From assembly GCA_017467205.1 (NCBI GenBank), contig JAFTSQ010000012.1:82986-146985 (forward strand): DNA of 64,000 bases. The letters run 5' to 3'. Shown here piece by piece: positions 1 through 9,111 of the stretch. Below the pieces are notes generated by a model. The model had not been told where the DNA came from and did no database searches. It was given only the letters and a program-made list of their open reading frames with translations. Each line of letters starts with the position of its first letter. Positions within the stretch are counted from its first letter, which is position 1. The DNA is from Clostridia bacterium (GTDB taxonomy: Bacteria; Bacillota_A; Clostridia; Oscillospirales; CAG-272). The position numbers and the translations under genes are program-made.

Positions 1-1
1 C

Positions 2-2299
2 GTTTACAGCACTAACGTAAACTACCTTGACTACGCGCTTTGCGGCTTCGCGGCATTCATAAATCCGCGCCTCGTTATTGAGGGACTTGAAGAGGATAAC
101 GCCTTCGCCCCCTACCTCACGACCGACTTTAAGGAGTGGGTCAACACGATGTACGACAAGGAGGGTGAGGAGGTCAAGGAGGACTCCACCGTCATAGTCT
201 ACGCCGACACTCTTTTGCCGCTTTACACAAAGCCGGGACATACCGTCGGTGAGGGCGAGAGGGATGACGGATATAGCTCGCTCGGCAAGGGCGAGATTAC
301 CTTCGACCTTGCGGACCTCAAGAAAAATCCCGCATACGCCCGCCTCGTCAGCTCGCTTATCGGCAAGAAGGTTGCCGAGGATGAGGCGCTGAGCATTGAG
401 GACCATATAATCCTCACGCTTGTTTCGGATTCCCGCTGGATTGAGTTTGAGGACAAGGACTCCTTCACCTATTCCTACGAAATAACCGCCATTGAGGCTA
501 TCCTTACCGACGGTGAGGATATAATAGCCGAGGGCACGCCTATCGTTGACGGCGAGGGCAATCTCAAAAGCAATCTTATCAAGGTCACATATAACTACAA
601 GATAGACGGCGAGGCGGCAAACGGCCTTGCTTGCCACGCGGTTATAGACCTTTCAAGCACGCACTTTGACGGAGTGCGGGAGGATATCTCCAAGCTTTCG
701 ATAGGCACTCTTGATGAGGCTGACCGCGTTGAAGTTGAGATAGTATACTCGACCGAAACCGCAGTAAAGCGCACGGTTGAGGTAATAATCACCGAGATAG
801 TTGCGGTCTACGACGCTACCGAGTATACCGAGAAGGCTATCGTTGACGAAAACTCGATAGTCAGCTACCGCTACACCTACAAAATAGACGGTAAGGAAAA
901 CGGCGTTATTTACAGCACGGCAGTCGATCTTTCGAAGGACACGAGCGAAACCGGACAGAAGATAAAGGCGGTGTTGCTTGGCAAGTCGGCGGCGAAGGAC
1001 CTCAAGCTTTCGGTCTACACGAGCGAATCGTACAGCGAGGCGTTCTCCGACTTCTCGACCTACGATATTTCGAAAATTTCTTATTTCTTCACCAAGGAGC
1101 TGATAGCGTCCTACCGCTTCGTCAACTCCTCCGAGCGCGACCCCTTCTACGGCGAGTCGATATACGAGAACACTCTCGAGAATAAGTACCGTATCTATGC
1201 TATCAACGCATCCACCTGCCAGTCGGTATCCAAGGTGCTCGGCGGTATCGGCGATACCACCACGGTTGCAAACGGTCTTATAGGACTTGAAACGCTTGCG
1301 GTCGGACTCACCCCGCAGGTTATGAAGCAGTACGGCCTTTATGCCTACACCGTATACTTTGAGATGCCTCGCGGAATTATAGAGGTTATCGGCGACGACT
1401 ACGACGAGGACGATATTTCGGACTATACCTGGTACTCAACTATGGGCTTCACCCTCTACGTCAGTGAGGAGCAGCCGGACGGAACTCGCTTCGTCGGCTC
1501 GGATATGTACGATATCGTTGCGAAGGTGGACGGCGCGAGCTTTGAGTTCCTTGACTTCAGCTTTACGGAGCTTTGGGCAAGAAAGGCTTTGATGATGTTC
1601 GAAGTTTCGGACGTTACCTCGCTTGACCTTGAGTTCAATATGACCGACGTTTACGGCTCGTACGACTTCGACCTTGAGCACAAGCTTCTCTATATCGCAT
1701 CTAACGGAAAAGCCTACACTAACAAGGACAGCGTTCCCGAGGGCGCGGTTGTGCAGGGCACGTTTGACAGGATAACCGTTAACGTTTCCGAGTCTGGCGA
1801 CTGCATCGAAACCGAGCTTTCGAGGTATATGGAAACGAAGGGCTACGACTCCGTCAGCCTCACCGAGCTTTATAACCACACCGTCGGCAACGGCGGCGAG
1901 GCGAAGGTCGGTAACGACACGGCGGGAGCGGCGTACTTCAAGACGCAGATATCCATAATGTTTATGTCTACCTACGAGGCGTACGCGACCGAGGAGGAGC
2001 AGGAAGCAGCGCTCAGCGGCGAGTATCTTATGAGAATGAGATTCAAGCTTTCGGCGTTTGAGGGCGGAAAGAGCAATCAATACTCCGACTACTACTACGT
2101 CTACGAGTTCTACCGCATAAGCGACCGTCGCGTGATGGTGCGCATCTATCAGGAGGACGACGCAGGTAAGATGAAGGGTAGCTCGGTTTCCGACTTCTGC
2201 CTTTCCACCACCTCGTTCAAGAAGATAGTAAACGGCTATCTCGGAGTCCTCAACGGTATCGAGATAGACGAAAACGACGTCTACACCGATGTAAAGTAA
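2..2299 (+). CDS. C-terminal part of a large secreted DUF4340-like protein (5' end outside window)
   Basis: The reading frame is open from the first complete codon, so the true start lies upstream and at least 766 residues are present. The sequence is acidic and rich in Asp, Glu and Tyr, predicted mostly beta-strand, with no membrane segment in the visible part. The last ~350 residues, with strings such as MKQYGLYAYTVYFEMPR and YVYEFYRISDRRVMVRIY, remind me of clostridial DUF4340 extracytoplasmic proteins, which usually accompany gliding-type ABC transporters; that is recall, not a search. Any transporter partner would lie to the left of the window. A strong terminator follows 17 bp after the stop. 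The function is unknown. Confidence 0.6.
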   Translation, partial: VYSTNVNYLDYALCGFAAFINPRLVIEGLEEDNAFAPYLTTDFKEWVNTMYDKEGEEVKEDSTVIVYADTLLPLYTKPGHTVGEGERDDGYSSLGKGEITFDLADLKKNPAYARLVSSLIGKKVAEDEALSIEDHIILTLVSDSRWIEFEDKDSFTYSYEITAIEAILTDGEDIIAEGTPIVDGEGNLKSNLIKVTYNYKIDGEAANGLACHAVIDLSSTHFDGVREDISKLSIGTLDEADRVEVEIVYSTETAVKRTVEVIITEIVAVYDATEYTEKAIVDENSIVSYRYTYKIDGKENGVIYSTAVDLSKDTSETGQKIKAVLLGKSAAKDLKLSVYTSESYSEAFSDFSTYDISKISYFFTKELIASYRFVNSSERDPFYGESIYENTLENKYRIYAINASTCQSVSKVLGGIGDTTTVANGLIGLETLAVGLTPQVMKQYGLYAYTVYFEMPRGIIEVIGDDYDEDDISDYTWYSTMGFTLYVSEEQPDGTRFVGSDMYDIVAKVDGASFEFLDFSFTELWARKALMMFEVSDVTSLDLEFNMTDVYGSYDFDLEHKLLYIASNGKAYTNKDSVPEGAVVQGTFDRITVNVSESGDCIETELSRYMETKGYDSVSLTELYNHTVGNGGEAKVGNDTAGAAYFKTQISIMFMSTYEAYATEEEQEAALSGEYLMRMRFKLSAFEGGKSNQYSDYYYVYEFYRISDRRVMVRIYQEDDAGKMKGSSVSDFCLSTTSFKKIVNGYLGVLNGIEIDENDVYTDVK

Positions 2300-2316
2300 G
2301 AGCTTATATAAAAACC

Positions 2317-2351
2317 ACCGCCCCTTGCGACGCTGTGTCGCAAGGGGCGGT
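2317..2351 (+). terminator. Rho-independent terminator
   Basis: A perfect 15-bp stem (2317-2331 with 2337-2351), GC-rich with a 5-base loop, is followed by TTTGT. It ends the preceding large CDS. Confidence 0.85.
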
Positions 2352-2412
2352 TTGTATAAATGTGGCTTTGATAACGGTGTATGAGGGGCTCGGCGCGCTT
2401 CGCTAAGCTTCC

Positions 2413-2613
2413 TTAATCGGGTATATACTCTGCAATATCCTCTATTTTGCAGTCGAGTGCCGCGCAAAGCTTGTTAAGAGTCTTGCTTTCGATATTGTCG
2501 TTTGCTTTCAGTCTGCGTATTGTTTTGCTGTCGATTCCGCACTCCTCGCGGAGCTTATAGGTGCTGAAGCCTTTTTTCTCCAAGGTATCCCAAAGCTTGT
2601 AAAAAACAATCAT
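2413..2613 (-). CDS. XRE-family helix-turn-helix regulator
   Basis: This 66-residue single-domain protein has a Cro/C1-type HTH: YKLREECGIDSKTIRRLKAN forms helices 2-3 and LNKLCAALDCKIEDIAEYIP matches the family's fourth and fifth helices. No other domain is present, so it should be a DNA-binding repressor acting as a dimer. A GGAGG ribosome binding site precedes the ATG. It is transcribed divergently from the gene at 2710, and the shared 96-bp intergenic region carries two related palindromes that overlap both promoters. I infer it represses itself and the divergent gene. The inducing signal is not apparent. Confidence 0.85.
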   Translation of the reverse strand: MIVFYKLWDTLEKKGFSTYKLREECGIDSKTIRRLKANDNIESKTLNKLCAALDCKIEDIAEYIPD

Positions 2614-2629
2614 TTTTTTAACCTCCGTA

Positions 2630-2658
2630 TTGACATTTAATATTATGGGGGTTATAAT
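2630..2658 (+). promoter_or_regulatory. Consensus sigma-A promoter for the gene at 2710
   Basis: TTGACA (2630-2635) and TATAAT (2653-2658) are separated by exactly 17 bp. The -10 element lies inside the left operator palindrome. Confidence 0.85.
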
Positions 2659-2685
2659 CCTATTTATTAAGGGGATATAATCCCC
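2648..2685. promoter_or_regulatory. Paired operator sites in the divergent XRE promoter region
   Basis: GGGGATATAATCCCC (2671-2685) is a perfect 6+3+6 palindrome, and a degenerate copy GGGGTTATAATCC starts at 2648, 23 bp away. The right palindrome fills the 17-bp spacer of a minus-strand promoter (TTGACT read from 2693 to 2688, TTAATA read from 2670 to 2665). The left copy covers the plus-strand -10. Binding of the XRE protein would therefore block both promoters. Confidence 0.65.
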
Positions 2686-2709
2686 ATAGTCAAAAAAGGA
2701 GATTGTTTT

Positions 2710-2952
2710 ATGGATTTGTTGCGTGAACTATTCTTTAGCTACTTGAGAAGTGAGGATTTCAAAATTGAATCTTTAGAAGGCTTGGATGTTGAGCGTGTAA
2801 TTGAAAACGAGTGCTATAAGGCGCTCAAGGGGATAAAAGAAATTATCAGCGATGATGAAATCGAGGATAAGGACTGCTTTGAGAGGATAGAGGAAATAGT
2901 ATGCCTTTTGGAGAATATGGGAATTGACCTCGGCGGCAGGCACGACTTTTAG
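2710..2952 (+). CDS. Small acidic protein, divergent partner of the XRE regulator
   Basis: I do not recognise this 80-residue protein. It is acidic and predicted all-helical, with no signal peptide or membrane segment; residues 1-30 resemble an amphipathic helix pair (LLRELFFSYLRSEDFKIESL). The start is supported by AAGGAG 8 bases upstream and a consensus promoter. Base composition is more AT-rich than the neighbouring long genes. Sharing operators with the XRE gene suggests it is the regulated target. A toxin-like role is possible, but no toxin motif is visible and the reading is unsupported. Confidence 0.65.
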   Translation: MDLLRELFFSYLRSEDFKIESLEGLDVERVIENECYKALKGIKEIISDDEIEDKDCFERIEEIVCLLENMGIDLGGRHDF

Positions 2953-3032
2953 TAAAAGTCTGCTTTTTCGGTGATAAAGGCGCGCTTTTATAAAAAATAT
3001 TATGAATTATATGAAAATATTAAAAAAAGTAT

Positions 3033-3061
3033 TTGCATTTTCCGAAAAGTTGTGGTATAAT
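3033..3061 (+). promoter_or_regulatory. Sigma-A promoter for the lipoprotein at 3189
   Basis: TTGCAT (3033-3038) and TATAAT (3056-3061) with 17-bp spacing. The implied 5' leader is about 120 nt. Confidence 0.75.
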
Positions 3062-3188
3062 AGTCCCAAAGTATCGCCTAATGGGCGGATTTTGCTTTTT
3101 CACCGGCTGAAAAATTCCTTTTCGGGCGTTTTTTCGACCCATTGTGCTAAAGCCAAAAATAATATTTATCAACATAGAGGAAGAAAGT

Positions 3189-5090
3189 ATGAAGAAAAGA
3201 ATACTTGCTATGCTCCTTGTAGTAGCAACGCTCGTGCTTACCCTTGCGAGCTGCGGCTTTAACTACGAAACGAGCGATCTTTCGGCTTATACCGAGTTTG
3301 ACAAGGCGGCTTTCGTAAGCGCGCTTGAGAAGCTCGTTATTGAGGATGCCGATTTCACAACCGACGAGGATGTTCGCGACCAGAAGGTTCGCGACGACAT
3401 TAACAAGGCTCTTGCAGAGCTTGTTGACGACGAGGCAAAGGTGCTTACCGGCGTTATCGGTGCGAATGACCTTCTCTACTACTGCTACTACTGCACCGCT
3501 ACCATTCCCGCAGAGGAAGAGGGCGGCGAGGAGAAGAACATCGTCGTATTTGCGTCTAATATGGAGGAGTCCAAGGCTACGAAGCTCCAGCTCGGTCTTT
3601 CGGATGCTACCGATCTTCAGAAGGCTATTGAGGGCGCAATTGCAACTATCGATATCACCGACTATATCTACTCCACCGAAACGAGCACCGATTACGTGCT
3701 CAAGTACGGCGACGAGGTTTATATCAGCTACTCCTACAACTACTCCTACGAGAAGGACGGAGTTGACCTTACGGGCAAGGGCAGCGTAAGCTACGAGAAG
3801 ATAACCCTCGTGGACGACGGCGACGAGGCTGTCGTAAGCTTCAGCGACAAGATAGTCGGCAACAAGATAGGTGCATCTATTGCAGATTTCACTATCAACG
3901 AGCAGCGCGACGCTGACGAGGCGCTTGAAGAGGTTAAGTACACCGGCGCAAAGGTTGCTTGGGTAGTTGAGAGCGGCGAGGAGCTCACCGTTAAGGACAC
4001 GACCTACACTGAAACCAAAAAGGTTACTGCAACCGACGGTTCGTCCTACGACCTTAAGAATATCGAGCTTACCTATCACGTATATCCCGTATATTCCCTT
4101 GACGTTCCCACTCTTGACGGACGCAAGGTATTCGAGATTCTTGACGACAAGCTCACCGCAACTCTTCTCGACTGCTTCGAGAATGAGGAGCTTATCTACA
4201 AGGATACCGTTGGCGTTGACCACACTATGCCTTCTCTTATCGAGGAGCTCGTTACCTACATTGGCGACGTTGAGTCGATTCAGACCGACGTTGACGATGC
4301 TCAGGATGAGTACGACGAGGCAGTAAAGGCTGACAAGGGCGGCACGACCGAGAGCGACGCGAAGAACAAGCTCGACGAGCTTAAGGCAGACCTTGAAGAA
4401 GCCGAAAAGGAAAAGGAAGCAAAGCTCGTTCAGATTCTCAAGATTGAGGGCATCAACGATATACTCGTTGAAGATTACGAGAAGTACGTATACGAAACCC
4501 TTGAGGCAGAATATAACGAGGCTATTGAAAAGCTCCTTGCCGCTGAGGCTTGGAAGCTTGTTGAGGAGAGCGTTAAGGTTAACTCTCTTCCCGCTGATAT
4601 GGTAAACAAGGTTTACGACAGACTTATCGAGAACCATCAGTACACCTTCTACAACGGAACCTACTCGCCCGAGGGCAGCTCGAGCTCTTCCAGCACTGAG
4701 GAGGAGATTTCCAACTACAAGGCGTACGATCAGTCCTTCGACAAGTATCTTATGGGTCAGACCGGAACTAAGACCAAGGATGAAGCTTATGCGGCAGTTC
4801 GCAAGGAAGCAGAGGAGAACGTTACTCCCGTTATCAAGATGTATGCTGTTGTAAGAGCTTACGATGATCTTCTTCTCACCGACGAGGAGTACGACGAGTT
4901 CCTTGACGGCAACGTTTACTACTCCTACTACGAGAGCTATCTTGGCGAGAACTCGATTCGCTATGCGGCTCAGCTCGACAAGCTTCTCGACTATATTCTT
5001 GAGTCCGAAACCAAGGACGGTAAGGTTACCTACAAGCACCTTAAGTACACCTTGGGTGCAGACGAAGAGGATGCCGAGGACGGCGAATAA
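3189..5090 (+). CDS. Secreted lipoprotein, trigger-factor/FKBP-like
   Basis: This is a 633-residue lipoprotein. Residues 1-22 form a type II signal peptide ending in the lipobox LASC, so Cys22 should be lipidated and the protein held on the outer face of the membrane. A central segment (LKYGDEVYISYSYNYSYEKDG, then DKIVGNKIG) resembles a degenerate FKBP core. A coiled-coil stretch around residues 380-440 is rich in Glu and Lys. The C-terminal ~200 residues, including SLPADMVNKVYDRLIE, look like the helical substrate-binding arm of trigger factor. I infer an extracytoplasmic chaperone; isomerase activity is doubtful because the FKBP core is divergent. I chose the ATG preceded by AGAGGAAG, which begins the signal peptide. 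A related protein lies at 5639. Confidence 0.7.
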   Translation: MKKRILAMLLVVATLVLTLASCGFNYETSDLSAYTEFDKAAFVSALEKLVIEDADFTTDEDVRDQKVRDDINKALAELVDDEAKVLTGVIGANDLLYYCYYCTATIPAEEEGGEEKNIVVFASNMEESKATKLQLGLSDATDLQKAIEGAIATIDITDYIYSTETSTDYVLKYGDEVYISYSYNYSYEKDGVDLTGKGSVSYEKITLVDDGDEAVVSFSDKIVGNKIGASIADFTINEQRDADEALEEVKYTGAKVAWVVESGEELTVKDTTYTETKKVTATDGSSYDLKNIELTYHVYPVYSLDVPTLDGRKVFEILDDKLTATLLDCFENEELIYKDTVGVDHTMPSLIEELVTYIGDVESIQTDVDDAQDEYDEAVKADKGGTTESDAKNKLDELKADLEEAEKEKEAKLVQILKIEGINDILVEDYEKYVYETLEAEYNEAIEKLLAAEAWKLVEESVKVNSLPADMVNKVYDRLIENHQYTFYNGTYSPEGSSSSSSTEEEISNYKAYDQSFDKYLMGQTGTKTKDEAYAAVRKEAEENVTPVIKMYAVVRAYDDLLLTDEEYDEFLDGNVYYSYYESYLGENSIRYAAQLDKLLDYILESETKDGKVTYKHLKYTLGADEEDAEDGE

Positions 5091-5113
5091 TTAAAACTAA
5101 AGTCAATTTGATG

Positions 5114-5140
5114 AGGGCTGTCGCAATAAGTGGCAGCCCT
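5114..5140 (+). terminator. Weak rho-independent terminator
   Basis: A 9-bp stem (5114-5122 with 5132-5140, one U-G pair) is followed by TATTGT. The poor T-run suggests read-through into rnhA. Confidence 0.45.
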
Positions 5141-5168
5141 TATTGTAAAACTTCGGAAGGCGAAAGAT

Positions 5169-5612
5169 ATGAAAGAGGTACAGATATACACCGACGGTGC
5201 CTGCCGCGGCAATCCCGGACGGGGCGGATGGGGCGCGATACTCGTTTACGGCAAGTACGAGCGCGAGCTTTCCGGCGGCGAGGCAGTCACTACCAATAAC
5301 AGAATGGAGCTGCTTGCGGCTATTTCGGGGCTTTCGGCGCTGAAAGAGCCCTGTGCGGTAACGCTTTATTCGGATTCCAAATACCTCGTTGACGCCTTTT
5401 TGGAGGGTTGGGTGGAATCCTGGCGCGCTTGCGGCTGGCGGCGCGGCCGTGATGAGCTCAAGAACCCTGACCTTTGGCAAGAGCTCTACGCGCTTACAGA
5501 AAAGCACGAGGTAAAGTTCGTTTGGGTCAAGGGTCATAACGGTCACGACTACAACGAGCGGTGCGACGCTCTTGCAACCGCCTTTGCCGACTCGTTTGCA
5601 CACGAGGCTTAA
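5169..5612 (+). CDS. rnhA: Ribonuclease HI
   Basis: RNase HI cleaves the RNA strand of RNA-DNA hybrids, removing primers and R-loops in the cytoplasm. The 147-residue length matches the bacterial enzyme. All four acidic catalytic positions are visible: [11 protein letters not shown] near the N-terminus (Asp8), NNRMELLA (Glu), [11 protein letters not shown] (Asp) and NERCDALA (Asp). The basic handle region of the E. coli type is also present ([15 protein letters not shown]). The start has GGAAGG at 5155-5160. It sits between two extracytoplasmic foldase-like genes, with only 26 bp to the next gene, so the last two are probably cotranscribed. Confidence 0.95.
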   Translation: MKEVQIYTDGACRGNPGRGGWGAILVYGKYERELSGGEAVTTNNRMELLAAISGLSALKEPCAVTLYSDSKYLVDAFLEGWVESWRACGWRRGRDELKNPDLWQELYALTEKHEVKFVWVKGHNGHDYNERCDALATAFADSFAHEA

Positions 5613-5638
5613 CTTTCAAGAGAGGAACTTTTTTAGTA

Positions 5639-7216
5639 ATGCAGAACATCAAAAACAAAAAGAAGCTGATAATAGCTATCGTTGCGGCGGTCGTTGCCAT
5701 CGCGGTTATTGCCGTGGCGGTCGTCGGCATCGTTTCAATGATAAGCGGCTCGCAGAAATTTGATTATACAAGGGAAAACCTCTCTCGCTATATCAACATA
5801 AGCCCGAGCCTCTATGAAAAATTCGACATTTCCATCTCGATAGACGGTGTTACCGAGGACGACGTTGATAACTATATCAACGGCATCCTTTGCGATAACA
5901 AGGAGTCGAAGCCGCTTTATAACGGCGCGGGAACGACCAATCAGCCGATTAGCGTCGGCGACGTGGTGAACATCTACTACCGCGGCTACACCGTCGACGA
6001 GTTCGGTAACGAGATAGACTTTGACGGCGGCACAAATATTTCCGACGCTACCACGAGCGAGCTTGAGATAGGAAGCAATAGCTTCGTTTCCGGCTTTGAG
6101 CTCGGACTTATCGGTAAGAATCCGAAGGACTACGAAAAATTCGAGAAGATAACCGACGGCACCGTGCTTGACGGTCAGGTCGTTTACATCACCTATTCGG
6201 CAATATCCGCCAACCAGAGCGCGATTTCCGAGAAGACGGGAAGAGTTGATTTGAACTCCGACGTTGACGCTATCTGGGGCGAGGGCTTTGCCGACTATCT
6301 CAAGGGTCGCGAGGTAGGCTCGACTATCGAAGACCCCAAGACCTTCGAGCGTGGCGACGACTCGGTAATCTATTACGACGTTAAGATTAATTTCGTCACC
6401 GAGTGCGAGAAAAATCCGCTTACCGTTTCGGCTTATTTCCCCTATGATTACTCATCCTCCGAAACCCTCAGGTGCAAGGAGGTATTCTTCGACGTTTACG
6501 TTGAGAGCGTCGTGCTTTACGAAGCACCCGACCTTACGGACGAGTTTATTACCGAAACGCTCAAGATAACCGCAGACGACCTTGCCGAGTTCGAGGGCGA
6601 CACTCTTGTCGAAAAGTACAGAGAGTCGGTAAGAGCGAAGCTTACAGAGGACTACGAGGCGGACTACGACGCCGCAGTTGAGGAAAAGATTTGGGAAATT
6701 CTCAACAAGGGTGTGACCGTTACCGAGTATCCCACCTCTGCGGTTAACGAGCAGTATAGAGAATATTACGACGACCTTGCGGCGCAGTACGCGTCGTATA
6801 GCTCCTATTACTCCACTATCGAGGAGTTCGCGGTTGCTTATTTCGGGCTTGAGGACAAGGACTACGAGGGCTATATGAAGGAGCAGGCACGTGCTGTCGT
6901 TAAGGAAAAGCTTACCTTCTTCTATATCGCGCGCGCAGAGGGCCTTTTGCCGAATGCCGAGGAGCTCACCGCCGAGCGCGACAGATATATTGACGAGTAC
7001 GTGGATTATTACGTAGAATCCGACGCAACCTACGACCGCGAGAAATTCGACTCCGACGAGGAGTACGAGGCGGCAATAGCAGAGCTTCGCGAAAACCTCA
7101 TTAGCTATTACGGTATGGAGTATTTCGACGAGGTTGTCTATTACGAGCGAGTGGTGGAAGAGCTGCTTTCGCGCGCTACCGTTAAGGTGACGAGCGGCAG
7201 AGGCCACGATAAATAA
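5639..7216 (+). CDS. Membrane-anchored FKBP/trigger-factor-like peptidyl-prolyl isomerase
   Basis: This 525-residue protein is probably an extracytoplasmic folding factor. Residues ~10-35 are one hydrophobic segment after a KNKKK stretch, so it is either an uncleaved anchor or a signal peptide. Roughly residues 105-190 form an FKBP domain with VGDVVNIYYRGYTVDEFG and the typical FVSGFELGLIG segment. The remaining ~300 helical residues resemble the trigger factor C-terminal chaperone module, including LISYYGMEYFDEVVYYERVVEELL. In cytoplasmic trigger factor the ribosome-binding domain comes first; here a membrane anchor replaces it. AGAGGA precedes the chosen ATG. The protein upstream at 3189 is a likely distant paralogue. 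Confidence 0.75.
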   Translation: MQNIKNKKKLIIAIVAAVVAIAVIAVAVVGIVSMISGSQKFDYTRENLSRYINISPSLYEKFDISISIDGVTEDDVDNYINGILCDNKESKPLYNGAGTTNQPISVGDVVNIYYRGYTVDEFGNEIDFDGGTNISDATTSELEIGSNSFVSGFELGLIGKNPKDYEKFEKITDGTVLDGQVVYITYSAISANQSAISEKTGRVDLNSDVDAIWGEGFADYLKGREVGSTIEDPKTFERGDDSVIYYDVKINFVTECEKNPLTVSAYFPYDYSSSETLRCKEVFFDVYVESVVLYEAPDLTDEFITETLKITADDLAEFEGDTLVEKYRESVRAKLTEDYEADYDAAVEEKIWEILNKGVTVTEYPTSAVNEQYREYYDDLAAQYASYSSYYSTIEEFAVAYFGLEDKDYEGYMKEQARAVVKEKLTFFYIARAEGLLPNAEELTAERDRYIDEYVDYYVESDATYDREKFDSDEEYEAAIAELRENLISYYGMEYFDEVVYYERVVEELLSRATVKVTSGRGHDK

Positions 7217-7274
7217 GCGCGGGGAGCGCGACTTTCGGCGCAATCAAACTCCTTATCAAACACTCAAAAGGAAT

Positions 7275-7305
7275 AGCGAGGTGCAGAGCAAATCTGCACC
7301 TCGCT
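7275..7305. terminator. Strong terminator between convergent genes
   Basis: A perfect 13-bp stem (7275-7287 with 7293-7305) with a 5-base loop is followed by GTTTTTATTTT on the plus strand. It can also serve the minus-strand gene ending at 7345, and a related hairpin occurs at 21767. Confidence 0.85.
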
Positions 7306-7319
7306 GTTTTTATTTTGTT

Positions 7320-7344
7320 TTCGGTTATGCCTAAATACGCAGCC
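7320..7344 (-). repeat. Post-stop motif copy 1
   Basis: Read on the minus strand, GGCTGCGTATTTAGGC then ATAACCGAAAA follows directly after the TAA of the gene at 7345 and precedes the terminator. Other copies lie at 9458, 21808, 28614, 31485 and 39349. Confidence 0.6.
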
Positions 7345-9084
7345 TTATCTTATCATACGAAGAATTTGCAGTTTATAGGTCTGGCGCGGGTCGCGGAAGC
7401 GGAGCGAGTATGCGCACTCGTAAAGCTCGAAGGCGCGCTCCTTATCGACGCTCACGCCGATGCCGAACTCAAGGAAGCATCCGAGGGTGTATATCGCCTT
7501 CGCGTAGCCGAGCTCTGCGACTCCTGCTATAACTCTTGCCGCCTCGTCAAATTTCTTCATATAAAGGAGAGAAATTCCCGCAGAATAGAGCGAGCGGGTC
7601 ATTTTTTTGCGCTTATTTTCATAAAGGCGGCGCTTTTCCGCCTCGGCTACGCGATAGCCGAACCGCTCGGCAACCGAAAGATAGCGCACGGCTTCCTTGA
7701 AATTGAACGCCACACCCTTGCCGCGAGCGTAGGACAGTCCGAGCTCGAGCGCCGCCGCTCTCACGCCGTGCTCGTAAGCCGACTTGTACCAATGAAAAGC
7801 GCGAGCTCTGTCAACCTTCGTACCGCGACCGTGCTCATAGCACTTTGCAAGCTCGAGCTCGGCGGGGAAATATCCCATAGCAACCGATATTGCAAAGGAG
7901 CGGAACGCGACTGCGTCGTCGCCTGCCGCCTTTGCTTCCTTGAAATATCTTTCGCGCAGGGTCTTGTATTTTTCCGCCTTTTTTGCCGCGCTCTCGCTTC
8001 CGCAGGCGGCGGCAGTGTCGTAAAGCACAACTGCCTTGGCAATATCCCGTTCTATGTACTTTCCGCCCGAATATATATCACCGATGCGCTCGTAGTTATC
8101 TATAAGTCCGCCGTCAGCCGCCATTTTGTAGTGCTCGATAGCGCGCAGGGCGTCCGCCTCAACGCCGCGCCCCTCAAGGTAAAGATTGCCGAGGTATTCC
8201 TGCGCTATGGCAGAGCCCTCGCTTGATGCCGAGATGAGATACTTTACAGCAAGGCGCAGGTCCTCGCCGCATCCGAGCCCCTCTGCCAAGAGAATGCCGA
8301 GCGTAGCCTTTGCTTCAAGGTCGCCGCGCTCAAAGAGAATCTCGTTCAGGTGATAGTATGCGGTATAGAGCTCGTAGCCCTTTGCGCTTCGCGCAAGCTT
8401 TTTAAGATACGCGTCGTAGTTCGGGAACACCTGCGTCGGCGGCTCGACGGGGCGCACGCTCCTGAGCCTGTACGCCAAGGGAATTGCGTATATCGGGGGT
8501 ATGGTCATAAGCTCAAGATACCACTTTGCGTATTCCTCGCACTTTTCTGCGCCGATGCCGTTATAGTATCTTTTTGCCATAGTCACGGCGGCGTCGGTAT
8601 TACCGGCGAGCGCCGCGAGGGTATAGTAATAGTTCGCCGTGTCGCACTCGTCATCGCGGTCAAGCAGCTCTGCCGCGCCGACGTACGCATCCTCCGCACC
8701 GAGAATTGCCGCATAGAGCAGCCAGAAGTTGCCCGAGCGGTCACTGCTCCTTGAAACAAGGCGGGAATATCTGTAAGCCGAGTAAGGATCGTTCTTCTGC
8801 GCCGCACGGAAGAAATAGCGCATAGCGCCGTCAAGGTCGCACTTGACCGTGCCGCCGCGCTCAAGCATTTGTGCATATTCGCGCTCTGCCGCCGTATCGC
8901 CCGAGTCGGCAAGAATGTGCCGATATTCAAGCACCTCGCGGAAATTCTCGTTCATCTCCGCCTCAATAAGCCGTTCTCTGACTGCGGCGAGCTCTCGCTC
9001 TTCAAAAGAGAACTCCGACTTGCACTCCGGGCAAGCCTTGCCTGTATATTCTCCTTCGTATCCGCACTTTTCGCAAACTATCAT
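7345..9084 (-). CDS. Zinc-ribbon protein with Sel1-like repeats
   Basis: The 579-residue protein begins with a four-Cys zinc ribbon (C4, C7, C18, C21) and continues with many Sel1-like (TPR-type) helical repeats. Clear examples are AKATLGILLAEGLGCGEDLR, AQEYLGNLYLEGRGVEADAL and AALELGLSYARGKGVAFNF. There is no signal peptide or membrane segment, so it should be cytoplasmic. Sel1 proteins are protein-protein scaffolds, and no catalytic domain is visible; its partners are unknown. The ATG has AGGAAGG upstream and a TTGACA-17-TAAAAT promoter. It is a single-gene unit converging on the preceding operon. Confidence 0.8.
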   Translation of the reverse strand: MIVCEKCGYEGEYTGKACPECKSEFSFEERELAAVRERLIEAEMNENFREVLEYRHILADSGDTAAEREYAQMLERGGTVKCDLDGAMRYFFRAAQKNDPYSAYRYSRLVSRSSDRSGNFWLLYAAILGAEDAYVGAAELLDRDDECDTANYYYTLAALAGNTDAAVTMAKRYYNGIGAEKCEEYAKWYLELMTIPPIYAIPLAYRLRSVRPVEPPTQVFPNYDAYLKKLARSAKGYELYTAYYHLNEILFERGDLEAKATLGILLAEGLGCGEDLRLAVKYLISASSEGSAIAQEYLGNLYLEGRGVEADALRAIEHYKMAADGGLIDNYERIGDIYSGGKYIERDIAKAVVLYDTAAACGSESAAKKAEKYKTLRERYFKEAKAAGDDAVAFRSFAISVAMGYFPAELELAKCYEHGRGTKVDRARAFHWYKSAYEHGVRAAALELGLSYARGKGVAFNFKEAVRYLSVAERFGYRVAEAEKRRLYENKRKKMTRSLYSAGISLLYMKKFDEAARVIAGVAELGYAKAIYTLGCFLEFGIGVSVDKERAFELYECAYSLRFRDPRQTYKLQILRMIR

Positions 9085-9111
9085 TCCATATACCTTCCTT
9101 TTCGTATTATA

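Noticed and set aside
1436..2467. A 343-codon antisense frame under the partial secreted protein
   Set aside because: It runs through a strong terminator and into the XRE gene in another frame and has no family resemblance.
3002..3262. An 86-codon frame upstream of the lipoprotein
   Set aside because: It spans the promoter and ribosome binding site of the lipoprotein gene and has no ribosome binding site of its own.
3147..5039. A 630-codon open frame antisense to the lipoprotein gene
   Set aside because: It is a shadow produced by strongly biased codons of the plus-strand gene, which has a promoter, ribosome binding site and lipoprotein signal; the antisense product is low-complexity Leu/Val-rich.
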